DNA from: Bacillota bacterium
GTDB lineage: Bacteria; Bacillota_I; Bacilli_A; Izemoplasmatales; UBA1188
Length of the DNA stretch: 53,747 nucleotides
Reading direction: 5' to 3'
Assembly: GCA_023410715.1 (NCBI GenBank)
Contig: JAEYPN010000028.1
Coordinates: 1 to 53,747 of the forward strand
This document shows, in pieces, positions 1 through 7,621 of this stretch (position 1 is its first letter; each line of letters opens with the position of its first letter). A model generated the notes under the pieces. That model did not search any database. It worked only from the letters and a program-made list of their open reading frames with translations, and was not told the DNA's origin. The position numbers were made by a program, and so were the translations under genes.

Positions 1-73
1 ATTGCATAGAAATATGTTATTATTGCTTTTTTTTTAATTAATAGCGCTTAAAATCATAACTATTCCAAAAGAA

Positions 74-113
74 AAAGTACTACCTCTTGTTTTTACACAA
101 AAAATAGTACTTT
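74..113 (-). terminator. possible weak hairpin terminator at left edge
   Basis: Arms 74-82 and 105-113 are perfect 9-bp inverted copies (AAAGTACTA/TAGTACTTT) around a 22-nt loop. On the minus strand the second arm runs into TTCTTTT. It lies beyond the stronger hairpin at 126-153. The loop is long and the stem AT-rich, so this may be chance; nothing else recognisable lies in positions 1-172. Confidence 0.25.
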
Positions 114-125
114 GTCAACAATCTG

Positions 126-153
126 AAGCTTCTAAAAATTATTTTAGAAGCTT
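126..153 (-). terminator. hairpin downstream of the small peptide gene
   Basis: Perfect 12-bp inverted repeat (AAGCTTCTAAAA / TTTTAGAAGCTT) with a 4-nt loop, beginning 20 bases after the peptide stop codon. The U-tract on the minus strand is poor, so it could act as a terminator or as a 3' stabilising hairpin. Confidence 0.5.
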
Positions 154-172
154 AATATTTATTTTTAAATAA

Positions 173-301
173 TTATCCTAATTTGCCAATGTCAATTCCA
201 AGATCACCGGCTAGGTCTGAACCAAATCCACTTGCTGCAATAATATCTTCAATTATTATTTGCTCTATCTTTACTTCTGGTAAAACATACTCTTTTTTCA
301 T
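173..301 (-). CDS. 42-aa putative precursor peptide
   Basis: Short frame on the minus strand starting MKKEYVLPEV and ending GIDIGKLG. The N-terminal half is charged and helical-looking, with an ED-II-AASG transition at residues 18-25. The C-terminal 20 residues are rich in Gly and Asp (five more Gly, three Asp). A GGAG lies 9 bases before the chosen ATG; an in-frame ATG at 316 would add five residues but has a poorer ribosome site. The frame begins within 20 bases of the stop of the secreted 581-aa protein, so it is probably cotranscribed and translationally coupled. The leader-then-Gly-rich-tail layout resembles precursors of ribosomally made modified peptides, and a PqqD-like leader-binding protein is encoded 3.8 kb away. 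No Cys is present, so it is not a lanthipeptide or sactipeptide type. The role is inferred, not recognised. Confidence 0.6.
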   Translation of the reverse strand: MKKEYVLPEVKIEQIIIEDIIAASGFGSDLAGDLGIDIGKLG

Positions 302-318
302 TGTATTATTCTCCATTC

Positions 319-2064
319 TTAATTACCGGCGATATGTGATAAAATACCGGCATATTCTTGTAAACTTTCATCGTTTAAGTAAATACTAGACAAACTACTT
401 AATGATTGATTACTTGCTTTCATGTAATAATAATTATCATTAACTTTTACATAACAAACAGCTGTAAAGCTTGTATCAAACATATCTTCACTTATTCCAT
501 AAATAACAAGAGCAAATTGATAATATGAACCATTTAAATCTTCTTCAGTAGCACCTTCAGCTGCAACCATAACAGGATTTATTGCCTGTACAAAAGCATT
601 AGGTGTATCAATTGTTAAGTCGCCCGTACCTAAAGTAGCTGTTTTAATAGCTATCACACCAAATTCTGCTGAAGAATCTTCTGCAATTAATTCATCATAC
701 TTTTCTTTAGCAATACATTGTCCAAATCTTATTGCTGTTTCACTATCAATTGTTTCATATGTATTTACTATACTTTCATAAGTAATTTTAATTGATTTAA
801 TACGTACTTGATTATCTGAAGTTGCATTAACTGTATTCTTAATTGTAAATGATGTTATTCCTGTTTCATATTCATATGTCCTAACTAAGCCACTCATTTC
901 AACTGAGTTTTTTGGAGTTTCACTAGCTTTATATTCAAAAGTATTTAGATAATTAGTAACAAATGTTACTATAACTTTTTTCATTGGATAAATAGAACTT
1001 ATAGTAACAGAACTACCGTTAGTGCTTCTTGGATATAAGCGAATACCCTCTGTATTAATAGCAGATACAGTTGAAGAGTCATTTTTTTCTCCGATAAGTG
1101 TAAATATATCTTCATCTAAGTTAAATAAACTAGCACTGTTTGAATTATCCAAAGAAGTATTGGAACTAACTTTACTTTGACCTGTAACTTCTACGCTACT
1201 GCTACTACTTGTTACATTATAACTAATCTTCATACTAGCTCTAGTACTTAATGCACTAAAGTAGTTTTCCAATGTATTTATTCCCCATTTTGCATAAAGA
1301 TTAGTATTAGTTGTAACTAAATCGGTGCTAAAATTCCACTCATTTATGCAATCAGCATCTTTAAACCATCCAAGAAATACGTAATTTTCTTTTATAGGAT
1401 TTTCTGGAGCAGTAATCTTTGATCCAGATTCGCAATTTTCTTTTCTTAAATCAGTATATTCAGTTGTACCATCAAAAAAATTAACAGCATAATATGTTAA
1501 GACTGGTTTTTTATAAATAGTTATGTCGTTTTGTCCTGAACTATAACAAGAAAAAAGGCTATTGTTACTATTATATTTTAATATGTTACGAGAATTTGAA
1601 CCTTGAGCCTTTACTGTTGCAATTCCAGATGATGCATCAATGGTTATTTTCCATGAAGCATTATAGTCAATAATTAATTGCTTTCTTAGATAATTTTCAC
1701 TAGAACTTGCTGCATACAGATATTGATCTTTATCACCATTAACCGTTTTTAATGCAAATGTATCTGTTGTTTTTCCTTCTTCCAAAACTAATTTTTGTAC
1801 ATTTTCGTCAATCACAACAAAATTTCCATTTTTTGTAATTGCAACTCGTCCAATATTATTTTTATTTTGTGTTGTTGACAATGCAACATCTGCAGTTGCT
1901 GCAACTATAATAATTTCATCACCAACTGCCAAATCTGATGTGCTAGTTACTTTTTGCCACTCTTCAGTAGTTACGGCATTTACGCCTATTTTTGTTGCAA
2001 AAAAAAGAAACAAAAAGAATAAAATCATTATAGTGTTTAATGATTTCTTAATAAATGAAGCCAT
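319..2064 (-). CDS. secreted protein with InlB-type repeat
   Basis: A 581-residue exported protein. Residues 1-30 form a Sec signal peptide (KKS, then a Phe/Leu-rich core, ending VNA). Residues about 34-185 resemble a domain common on gut bacterial surface proteins (AVGDEIIIVAATAD..., LYAAS, YLRKQ, then SRNILKYNSNNSLFSCYSSG). Residues about 190-260 are a Listeria-Bacteroides InlB_B repeat (VNFFDG, then FLGWFKDADC, ending NLYAKW). The rest is beta-rich and unrecognised. There is no LPXTG or terminal membrane segment, so it is probably released or non-covalently bound. AGGAGGAG precedes the ATG. The small peptide gene follows at once, and a promoter lies about 140 bases upstream. Function unknown. 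Confidence 0.75.
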   Translation of the reverse strand: MASFIKKSLNTIMILFFLFLFFATKIGVNAVTTEEWQKVTSTSDLAVGDEIIIVAATADVALSTTQNKNNIGRVAITKNGNFVVIDENVQKLVLEEGKTTDTFALKTVNGDKDQYLYAASSSENYLRKQLIIDYNASWKITIDASSGIATVKAQGSNSRNILKYNSNNSLFSCYSSGQNDITIYKKPVLTYYAVNFFDGTTEYTDLRKENCESGSKITAPENPIKENYVFLGWFKDADCINEWNFSTDLVTTNTNLYAKWGINTLENYFSALSTRASMKISYNVTSSSSSVEVTGQSKVSSNTSLDNSNSASLFNLDEDIFTLIGEKNDSSTVSAINTEGIRLYPRSTNGSSVTISSIYPMKKVIVTFVTNYLNTFEYKASETPKNSVEMSGLVRTYEYETGITSFTIKNTVNATSDNQVRIKSIKITYESIVNTYETIDSETAIRFGQCIAKEKYDELIAEDSSAEFGVIAIKTATLGTGDLTIDTPNAFVQAINPVMVAAEGATEEDLNGSYYQFALVIYGISEDMFDTSFTAVCYVKVNDNYYYMKASNQSLSSLSSIYLNDESLQEYAGILSHIAGN

Positions 2065-2385
2065 ATTTTTCTCCTCCTATATATTCTAAACTTAGTTTTT
2101 TAATTTAACTAAATTCATGGACAGGGTAAAATTTGAAAAATAAAACAGTGTGCTACCATATGTGAATTCTTTAAACATAAAGAATGATTATTAATGTCTC
2201 TTATATTAATATACCTAAAAAATTAAAAAAAATCAAATCTTTTTTACATTTTTTGGAAATTAAATTTATTTCTTAATATAAACCGCTTAATTTTACAAAT
2301 TTAATTAATTAATCTTGTCGAAAAAACTCGAATTATGTTTTTAAACTAAATTTAGTTAATTATAATGAAAATTTATTTATTTATT
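2065..2385. other. intergenic region with a promoter and short palindromes
   Basis: A 321-base AT-rich gap. It holds the promoter listed at 2208-2236 and about 140 bases of untranslated leader for the secreted protein. A perfect 14-bp palindrome, AACTAAATTTAGTT, lies at 2344-2357, and a related TTAGTT/AACTAA inverted pair lies at about 2091-2110 just upstream of the ribosome site. These may be operators or weak hairpins. No convincing gene was seen in it. Confidence 0.5.
2208..2236 (-). promoter_or_regulatory. sigma-A-type promoter for secreted protein and peptide
   Basis: On the minus strand TTGATT (2236-2231), a 17-base spacer and TATATT (2213-2208) match the vegetative consensus. It separates the secreted-protein/peptide transcript from the upstream lipoprotein transcript. 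Confidence 0.45.
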
Positions 2386-2595
2386 TTAAATCCAAGGAAA
2401 ATCCACTTCTGTTTTAGAGATTGTTGTTTTATCTGTAATACTTGGATTCAATGTTGATTTAGTTACAGTTGAAACACTAGTGGAACTAGAATTTGATGTT
2501 TCATTTGAAGTTGTAACCTTTATGGTTGTTTTAGGGTTGCATGCAGTAATGCCAAAAATTAATAATGCTAAAACAAAAAGTAATGCTTTTTTCAT
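2386..2595 (-). CDS. tiny Ser/Thr-rich lipoprotein
   Basis: A 69-residue protein with a lipoprotein signal: KK, hydrophobic core, lipobox ITAC with the lipidated Cys at 19. The mature part is about 50 residues, almost all Ser, Thr, Asn and Val in an unstructured stretch, ending in the odd tail DFPWI. AAGGAGC sits 7 bases before the ATG. It starts 29 bases after the nucleotidyltransferase gene and so belongs to that operon. It is too small for a solute-binding protein; it could be a linker, an immunity-like protein or a surface-attached substrate. Not recognised as a known family. Confidence 0.65.
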   Translation of the reverse strand: MKKALLFVLALLIFGITACNPKTTIKVTTSNETSNSSSTSVSTVTKSTLNPSITDKTTISKTEVDFPWI

Positions 2596-2624
2596 TTTCT
2601 TCTGCTCCTTTATATAGTATAAAT

Positions 2625-3734
2625 TTATTCACTTAAGAGTCCAACATTCTTATATAGTTCCTTAATCTCTTTTACTTCTTTTTGTTGAACCAAAATAACA
2701 TCCTTAGCTCTTTTTCTGCTTCTTTTCTTAAATAACAAATCAAAAAACCTTTTAACATATAGAAAAGGTAATAAGAATAGTAATTTATTTAAAATCAAAT
2801 AGTTCTTTTTCATTGTTTTAGCTGGTAAAAATAATACACTTAGCAAATATGCTAGTTTATTTTTTCTGCCTGATACTTGATTTAAGGATTGATTATTTGT
2901 TTCACTAAAGCCATGAGTACCACATTTTAAAATATGATTAATAAATACATCTATATTTTCTGTTCTTGAAAATTGATATGGAACATAATTAAAGATTTTT
3001 TCTACTGCTGTTAAGAGTGAATGAAATAGTTTTAAATATCCTGCTTTTTTTAGTTCTTCTTCTAAATATTTATAATCAAAGTTAACCTTATTCATGTAAA
3101 CATAAAGATCAGAGAATATTCGCATTCCTGATCCGCCATTTAACATATGATGGGCAAAATGGGATACAAGGAATACCAAATGATAGGTATCTTCAAGTTT
3201 ATATGTATAGCTATTTATATTTTCTGTATGTTCAAAAGGATTTTTGAAATATCCGTTAGATTCTGTATCAGGGTCATTTTGCAAGGAAAAATGGGCTTCA
3301 ATCATAACTTTACCTTTAAAGAATCCTGTATGCTTGTCCCCTTCAAGTTCATTTTTAAAGCCTAAGCTTTTGATAATATTTAAAGTTTCTTCTTTTTTAT
3401 CTACAGGAACTAAAAAATCAACATCGCCCATAACTCTTAAGTTTTCATCAGGATATAAAGTTTTTAGATAATACCCTTTAATAAAGATATGAGGGATTTT
3501 TGCTTCATTTAATTTTTCTTTTAGTTTGCTTATTTCATAATCAACATTAGTATTGATTTGCATTGCACCAAAGTAGTATTTTCTAAATTCATCAAGATTA
3601 AAAACGGGATAAAGATAATTTACTAATGAATGATTCTTAAACATACTAATTGTTTCACTTATATCACCACTAAATGTATCTTTTTCACCTTTAATTACCT
3701 TATTCATGACCGATAAAAACATTTCTTGATTCAT
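2625..3734 (-). CDS. nucleotidyltransferase family protein (NTP_transf_5-like)
   Basis: A 369-residue protein with the fold of the uncharacterised nucleotidyltransferase family PF14907. Its signature is an IFIKGYYL helix followed by a GDVD metal motif at residues 103-106, then EAH at about 148 and a VSHFAHHM...GGSGMRIFSDL block in the middle, all typical of that family. The C-terminal 70 residues are strongly basic with hydrophobic stretches (LLFLLPFLYV), perhaps a membrane contact. AAGGGG precedes the ATG. It follows the S26-like peptidase by 2 bases. Family members occur in modified-peptide (including lasso) clusters, where they may nucleotidylate substrates; the substrate here is unknown. 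Confidence 0.8.
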   Translation of the reverse strand: MNQEMFLSVMNKVIKGEKDTFSGDISETISMFKNHSLVNYLYPVFNLDEFRKYYFGAMQINTNVDYEISKLKEKLNEAKIPHIFIKGYYLKTLYPDENLRVMGDVDFLVPVDKKEETLNIIKSLGFKNELEGDKHTGFFKGKVMIEAHFSLQNDPDTESNGYFKNPFEHTENINSYTYKLEDTYHLVFLVSHFAHHMLNGGSGMRIFSDLYVYMNKVNFDYKYLEEELKKAGYLKLFHSLLTAVEKIFNYVPYQFSRTENIDVFINHILKCGTHGFSETNNQSLNQVSGRKNKLAYLLSVLFLPAKTMKKNYLILNKLLFLLPFLYVKRFFDLLFKKRSRKRAKDVILVQQKEVKEIKELYKNVGLLSE

Positions 3735-3736
3735 AA

Positions 3737-4156
3737 TTACCCCTTAACTTTTAGTTTATGATAAACTCTTCTTAAAAAAAATGAAGACCAAAAAAAGACA
3801 TAAACTCGATACTTAAGTGACTTTAATGATTTTCTTTTATCATTAATGATAAAGGCACTGACTTTCGCAATAATCTGATTTTTATAAATCGGATATTCTT
3901 TGTAAACCTGATTATCACCAGCTAAAACATAAAAGTCCTTTTTAACTTTGACAATACGATGTAAAACATAAGAACCATCATTTCTTTGATAAAGAATAAT
4001 ATCTTTATTTTTTATGTTTTCTGGTTTCACATAAACAACTAAATCGCCTGTTTTAAGACATGGCTTCATGCTTGTCCCTTTTACAGGTAAAATAACTTCT
4101 TTGTCACAAGCCGTTAATTCCTTAATTAAAGGAACAAAATCAGCCATTTTATTCAT
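3737..4156 (-). CDS. S24/S26 family peptidase, SipW-like
   Basis: A 139-residue protein with the signal-peptidase/LexA core: GTSMKP with the nucleophile Ser29, a GD turn at 37-38, VLHRIV with His66, and the AGDN box at 79-82. His in place of Lys as the likely general base is the mark of the ER/SipW (S26B) type. Unlike a true type I signal peptidase it has no N-terminal membrane anchor; a hydrophobic aromatic patch near residues 116-125 is the only membrane-like segment. GGAG lies 7 bases before the ATG, and the start overlaps the end of the PqqD-like gene by 8 bases, so the two are coupled. It could process the nearby small peptide, which is inference. Confidence 0.8.
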   Translation of the reverse strand: MNKMADFVPLIKELTACDKEVILPVKGTSMKPCLKTGDLVVYVKPENIKNKDIILYQRNDGSYVLHRIVKVKKDFYVLAGDNQVYKEYPIYKNQIIAKVSAFIINDKRKSLKSLKYRVYVFFWSSFFLRRVYHKLKVKG

Positions 4157-4415
4157 ATATTACTCCATATGATTTCATTTTTTCAATAAAATCAGATACG
4201 TCTTTATAAGCTTTCTCATAATCAACGTTATATTCTTTGACAAGTGATTTAGCTAATAAATCTAAATTAACATCATCGGCCATTTGGTTAAGTAAAAAAA
4301 CAGATGTTTCATTTAAAGTAATAAGTACATGTAAATCAACCGCTTTTTTACCAATTGGTACAAGAACGGTTTTGTCGCCCATTTCTTTAATTACAAATTC
4401 ATTACTAATTTTCAT
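4149..4415 (-). CDS. PqqD-like peptide-recognition protein
   Basis: An 88-residue protein of the PqqD family (PF05402): N-terminal beta strands with a LNETSVFLLNQM helix, then LAKSLVKEYNVDYEKAYKDVSDFIEKM, split here across the two C-terminal helices and typical of the family's winged fold. PqqD proteins, or RREs, bind leader peptides for a modifying enzyme. No radical SAM enzyme is present in the window. The gene starts after GGAGG embedded in the end of the HPr-kinase-like gene and overlaps the peptidase gene. It is probably the substrate-recognition subunit of this module. Confidence 0.85.
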   Translation of the reverse strand: MKISNEFVIKEMGDKTVLVPIGKKAVDLHVLITLNETSVFLLNQMADDVNLDLLAKSLVKEYNVDYEKAYKDVSDFIEKMKSYGVIYE

Positions 4416-4416
4416 T

Positions 4417-5238
4417 TCAATCCTCCAATATTTTTAAGACTGTTTCTACCGCATCTTTTTCGGTATTACAGCCTAGCATGTATGTTGGTAAAGATAAAAT
4501 CTTATTTGTGATGATATTCCATTTTTCTTTATCATTAATGTCTTCTGTAGGTCTTTTAATTTGATTCATCATCAAAATAAAGCTTTGATATTCATCAATT
4601 TTTTTAATTATATTAGTTTTATTTTGATATAAATAAATGACGTATTTAAGTTCAACTTTTTGGTTAGAATTTCTAAAATGCTTACCGCTAAATGGGTTCC
4701 CATAAATATATAATTTATCATTTTCTAACACTATTACATTTTTATCGTCATTTACAGGTGTTGCTTCAAAAAAGTCGGTCCAAAGTTTTGCATGAGTTGA
4801 TTTACCTACCCCTGACTTAGCAGAAAATAGTAAACCTATTCCTTTATAATTAATTGATGATCCATGCATAAAGATGGCATTTAAATCGCGCGTTACAAAA
4901 TGTGAAAACACATATTGTGTAAGTAAGTACTGCTTTGAAAAAATGTCATCCTTTGTAATGTAAATATTAGCTAAATTATCTTGGTAGATAATTTTACCAA
5001 AGTATTCATCATTATTCTTTTGATACTGTATAAGCTTATTTTCATCTTTATAAAGATCAAAATAATCGGTCTTATATAAAAGATTTTGGTCTAAAATTTC
5101 TATTTTATTAATTAAATTTACATTTATTTGATATGATGGAACTACATCCCTTATGACATAATTTTCAAAAATAGGGTCTAATTTCTCTTCATCAATTAAA
5201 GAAAAAGAAAATATTTTATTAATTATCTTACATAACAT
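4417..5238 (-). CDS. HPr kinase-like serine kinase
   Basis: A 273-residue protein related to the C-terminal catalytic domain of HPr kinase/phosphorylase. HGSSI at 125 leads to a P-loop SAKSGVGKST at 139-148, an NDDK acidic motif at 163-166 and GNPFSGK at 180-186. The N-terminal 100 residues are not the usual HprK N-domain, so it is a paralogue and not the CcpA-pathway kinase. Such kinases in lasso-peptide clusters phosphorylate a Ser of the precursor; whether this one does so is inference. The gene follows galT by 2 bases and precedes the PqqD-like gene by 1 base, so it heads a closely packed module. Confidence 0.8.
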   Translation of the reverse strand: MLCKIINKIFSFSLIDEEKLDPIFENYVIRDVVPSYQINVNLINKIEILDQNLLYKTDYFDLYKDENKLIQYQKNNDEYFGKIIYQDNLANIYITKDDIFSKQYLLTQYVFSHFVTRDLNAIFMHGSSINYKGIGLLFSAKSGVGKSTHAKLWTDFFEATPVNDDKNVIVLENDKLYIYGNPFSGKHFRNSNQKVELKYVIYLYQNKTNIIKKIDEYQSFILMMNQIKRPTEDINDKEKWNIITNKILSLPTYMLGCNTEKDAVETVLKILED

Positions 5239-5240
5239 AA

Positions 5241-6722
5241 CTAAAATTCTCTGTCATCAATACATTTTTCAACAAATTTGCGGAATAAAAGATAATCACT
5301 ATCTTTAAATACTGCACAATCTTTTAAAACAAGTTCAAATTTGTGGCCAACAGCTTTTTCAATATATTCATCTAAGTCATATGATTGATTAAAATTTTTG
5401 ATTAGTTCATTAATAAAATCTTGATGTTTTTCAAGTTCTGGATAATCGATATCTAAAACTTCATTCTTCAAAACCTTTTTAATCATATCAAGTTCACTTT
5501 TTAGTCTTGGTGGAAGAATAGCCACTCCCATGACTTCAATTAAGCCGATGTTTTCTTTTTTAATATTATGAAGATTTTGATGCGGATGGAAATATCCATC
5601 AGGATATTCTTTAGTGGTAATATTATTTCTTAGGATTAAATCCATCTCATACTCACCATTTACCATTCTCGCAATTGGCGTAATAGCATTATGAGGCTCA
5701 CCATCTGTTTCTTTAAAAATCATAATATCGGGATTATTATAATCTAACCAGCGATTATAAAAAATAGTTGCGACATTAAGTAAATCGTTTCTATCAACTG
5801 ATCTAAGTCTTATTACTGACATTGGCCAATATAAGATTTCAACTGTAACGCCTGAATAAAAGTATGAATTTATAACTTTGGCGTCCTGAATTGGAAAATG
5901 GAATCTTCCTCCTTGGAAATGATCATGTGCTAAAATAGAGCCCCCAACAATAGGTAAACCAGCATTAGAACCAATTACATAATGTGGGAAAATATCTAAG
6001 AAGTCTAAAAGCTTCACAAAAGTACGCTCGCTTATATTCATGCGGGTATGCGTATCCTTTAAGACAATGCAATGCTCGTTAAAATATGAATATGGCGAGT
6101 ATTGTAAATACCATAATTCGTTATCTAAAGTGATCGGAATAATCCTGTGATTTGATCTAGCGGGAATTATACCATTGCCAAAATATCCTTCATTTTCTTT
6201 ACATAAGGCACATTTTGGATAATCATGTGATTCTGTGACCTTCATTATCTCTCTTGGATCTTTTTCAGGTTTAGAAAGATTTATCGTAATATTATAGTTA
6301 GCATAACTAGATTTATAAATCCAAGAAATATTCTTTTTGATTCTTGAAACTTTAATATAATTAGTTTTAATTGCTAGATCATATAAATAATTAGTCGCAT
6401 TTTTTGGTGATTCATCATATTTTTCTTTGAATTTACGAATAATCTCGCTTGGTTTATCCATAAAGACATCAATTAAATCAGCCTCAAACATATCATATGT
6501 ATTAATAGAGTCATCAGAGACTAAATTTTTACTACAAGCATAAGAAAATAGTGGTTGAACAATTTCTTCAAGAGGAAGTTCTAAAGTATTTTCAATCGTA
6601 AATTCATCTATTCCTAGCTTATGAATTAAGCGGTTAGCCATATAAGTGATATCATTCGCCTCAATTAAATTTTTTGAAAAAGCATACATAATTAAGGCAT
6701 TAATATAATAATTAATTGTCAT
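5241..6722 (-). CDS. galT: UDP-glucose--hexose-1-phosphate uridylyltransferase, type 2
   Basis: A 493-residue GalT of the Bacillota (class 2) type, converting galactose 1-phosphate and UDP-glucose to UDP-galactose and glucose 1-phosphate in the Leloir pathway. The catalytic motif appears as GGSILAHDHFQGGRF, and conserved blocks LWYLQYSPYSYFNEHCIVL and GYFHPHQNLHNIKKENIGL are present. Length is usual for the type. GGGGGAG stands 6 bases before the ATG, and the gene overlaps tcdA by 11 bases. galK and galE are not in the window. A role in feeding galactan side chains of pectin is plausible. Confidence 0.95.
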   Translation of the reverse strand: MTINYYINALIMYAFSKNLIEANDITYMANRLIHKLGIDEFTIENTLELPLEEIVQPLFSYACSKNLVSDDSINTYDMFEADLIDVFMDKPSEIIRKFKEKYDESPKNATNYLYDLAIKTNYIKVSRIKKNISWIYKSSYANYNITINLSKPEKDPREIMKVTESHDYPKCALCKENEGYFGNGIIPARSNHRIIPITLDNELWYLQYSPYSYFNEHCIVLKDTHTRMNISERTFVKLLDFLDIFPHYVIGSNAGLPIVGGSILAHDHFQGGRFHFPIQDAKVINSYFYSGVTVEILYWPMSVIRLRSVDRNDLLNVATIFYNRWLDYNNPDIMIFKETDGEPHNAITPIARMVNGEYEMDLILRNNITTKEYPDGYFHPHQNLHNIKKENIGLIEVMGVAILPPRLKSELDMIKKVLKNEVLDIDYPELEKHQDFINELIKNFNQSYDLDEYIEKAVGHKFELVLKDCAVFKDSDYLLFRKFVEKCIDDREF

Positions 6723-7413
6723 TAGTTTCTCCCCCTTTTATTATTTGCTTCAAAACATATGAAGCAATATATAAACCAGCTGAAGCTGGTACAAACATCA
6801 TTGATCCTGGTGTATGAGTGCCTGTTTTTACCGGTAATTCTTTCGAATAAAGAACAGTTTGTTTTTTAATACCTCTTTTTTTTAATTCATAACGCATTAC
6901 TTTCGCTAAAGGACACACCTCAGTTTTAAAGATATCTGTAATTTCTAACTTTGATGGGTCCATCTTATTTCCTGTACCCATTGATGAAATAAGCGGTGTT
7001 TTTAATTCAATTGATTTTTCAATAAGTAATATTTTTGTTGTGATTGTATCTAATGCATCAACCATATAGGTGAATTTGGTAAAATCTATTTCGTCAATAT
7101 TTTCCTTACCTACAAACATTTGATGTTTATAAACAATTAAATTGGGATTAATACTTAATAATCTTTCTTCTAATACATCAACCTTCGCTAAATCTATTGT
7201 TTTAGTAGTAGCGATTATTTGTCTATTTAAATTAGAGATGGATACTACATCATTATCAAATATAGAAATTTCACCAATCCCTGATCTAACTAATGATTCA
7301 CATAATATTCCACCTACGCCCCCTATGCCAAAAACAGCGATATGAGCATTCTTAATTCTATCTATTTCTTCATCAAGAAGAATCATTTTAATTCTTGATA
7401 ACATATCTTCCAT
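6712..7413 (-). CDS. tcdA: ThiF/TcdA-like tRNA threonylcarbamoyladenosine dehydratase
   Basis: A 233-residue E1-like protein. The nucleotide-binding GIGGVGG motif (about residues 29-35) is followed by LVRSGIGEISIFDNDVVSISN and NRQI, as in TcdA (CsdL), the ATP-dependent enzyme that cyclises t6A at position 37 of tRNA. The C-terminal PVKTGTHTPGSMMFVPAS is also TcdA-like. No CXXC zinc pairs are seen, again like TcdA. A possible -10 (TAAAAT, 7431-7426) lies just upstream. The other possibility is a generic ThiF-family adenylyltransferase serving the downstream peptide module, but the match to TcdA is better. Confidence 0.8.
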   Translation of the reverse strand: MEDMLSRIKMILLDEEIDRIKNAHIAVFGIGGVGGILCESLVRSGIGEISIFDNDVVSISNLNRQIIATTKTIDLAKVDVLEERLLSINPNLIVYKHQMFVGKENIDEIDFTKFTYMVDALDTITTKILLIEKSIELKTPLISSMGTGNKMDPSKLEITDIFKTEVCPLAKVMRYELKKRGIKKQTVLYSKELPVKTGTHTPGSMMFVPASAGLYIASYVLKQIIKGGETNDN

Positions 7414-7587
7414 AATTCACCTATAATTTTACTCGCTTAATAGAGTATGTTAAAAGATAAAATAGTTATAATAAAAACACAATTATATATGGAGTTATCT
7501 GTACTTTTTACATACATTTACAGCATTTAACATTATTTATCTATATTATTATTTTAACATAATTTTTAAAAATATCATCCCTAATTT

Positions 7588-7616
7588 AAAAAACAACTCC
7601 AATTAGAAGTTGTTTT
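7588..7616 (-). terminator. terminator of the LRR-protein gene
   Basis: AAAACAACT pairs with AGTTGTTTT (one internal mismatch, closed by a C-G pair), and TTTTTTAAATT follows on the minus strand. It begins a few bases after the stop codon of the LRR gene. Confidence 0.7.
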
Positions 7617-7621
7617 AAAAT

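Noticed and set aside
183..389. Plus-strand open frame opposite the small peptide
   Set aside because: Its low-complexity Ile/Ser/Tyr-rich sequence has no ribosome site and lies antisense to two better supported frames.
2344..2357. Terminator of the lipoprotein gene
   Set aside because: The palindrome has no loop and no U-run on the minus strand; better described as a possible operator or chance.
173..5238. Lasso-peptide biosynthesis cluster
   Set aside because: The PqqD-like, kinase-like and nucleotidyltransferase-like genes fit, but there is no asparagine-synthetase-like cyclase and no transglutaminase-like leader peptidase, and the peptide has no conserved Thr at the penultimate leader position.
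4417..5238. Housekeeping HPr kinase/phosphorylase
   Set aside because: The N-terminal domain of HprK is missing and the gene is embedded in a PqqD/peptidase module; only the P-loop domain is shared.
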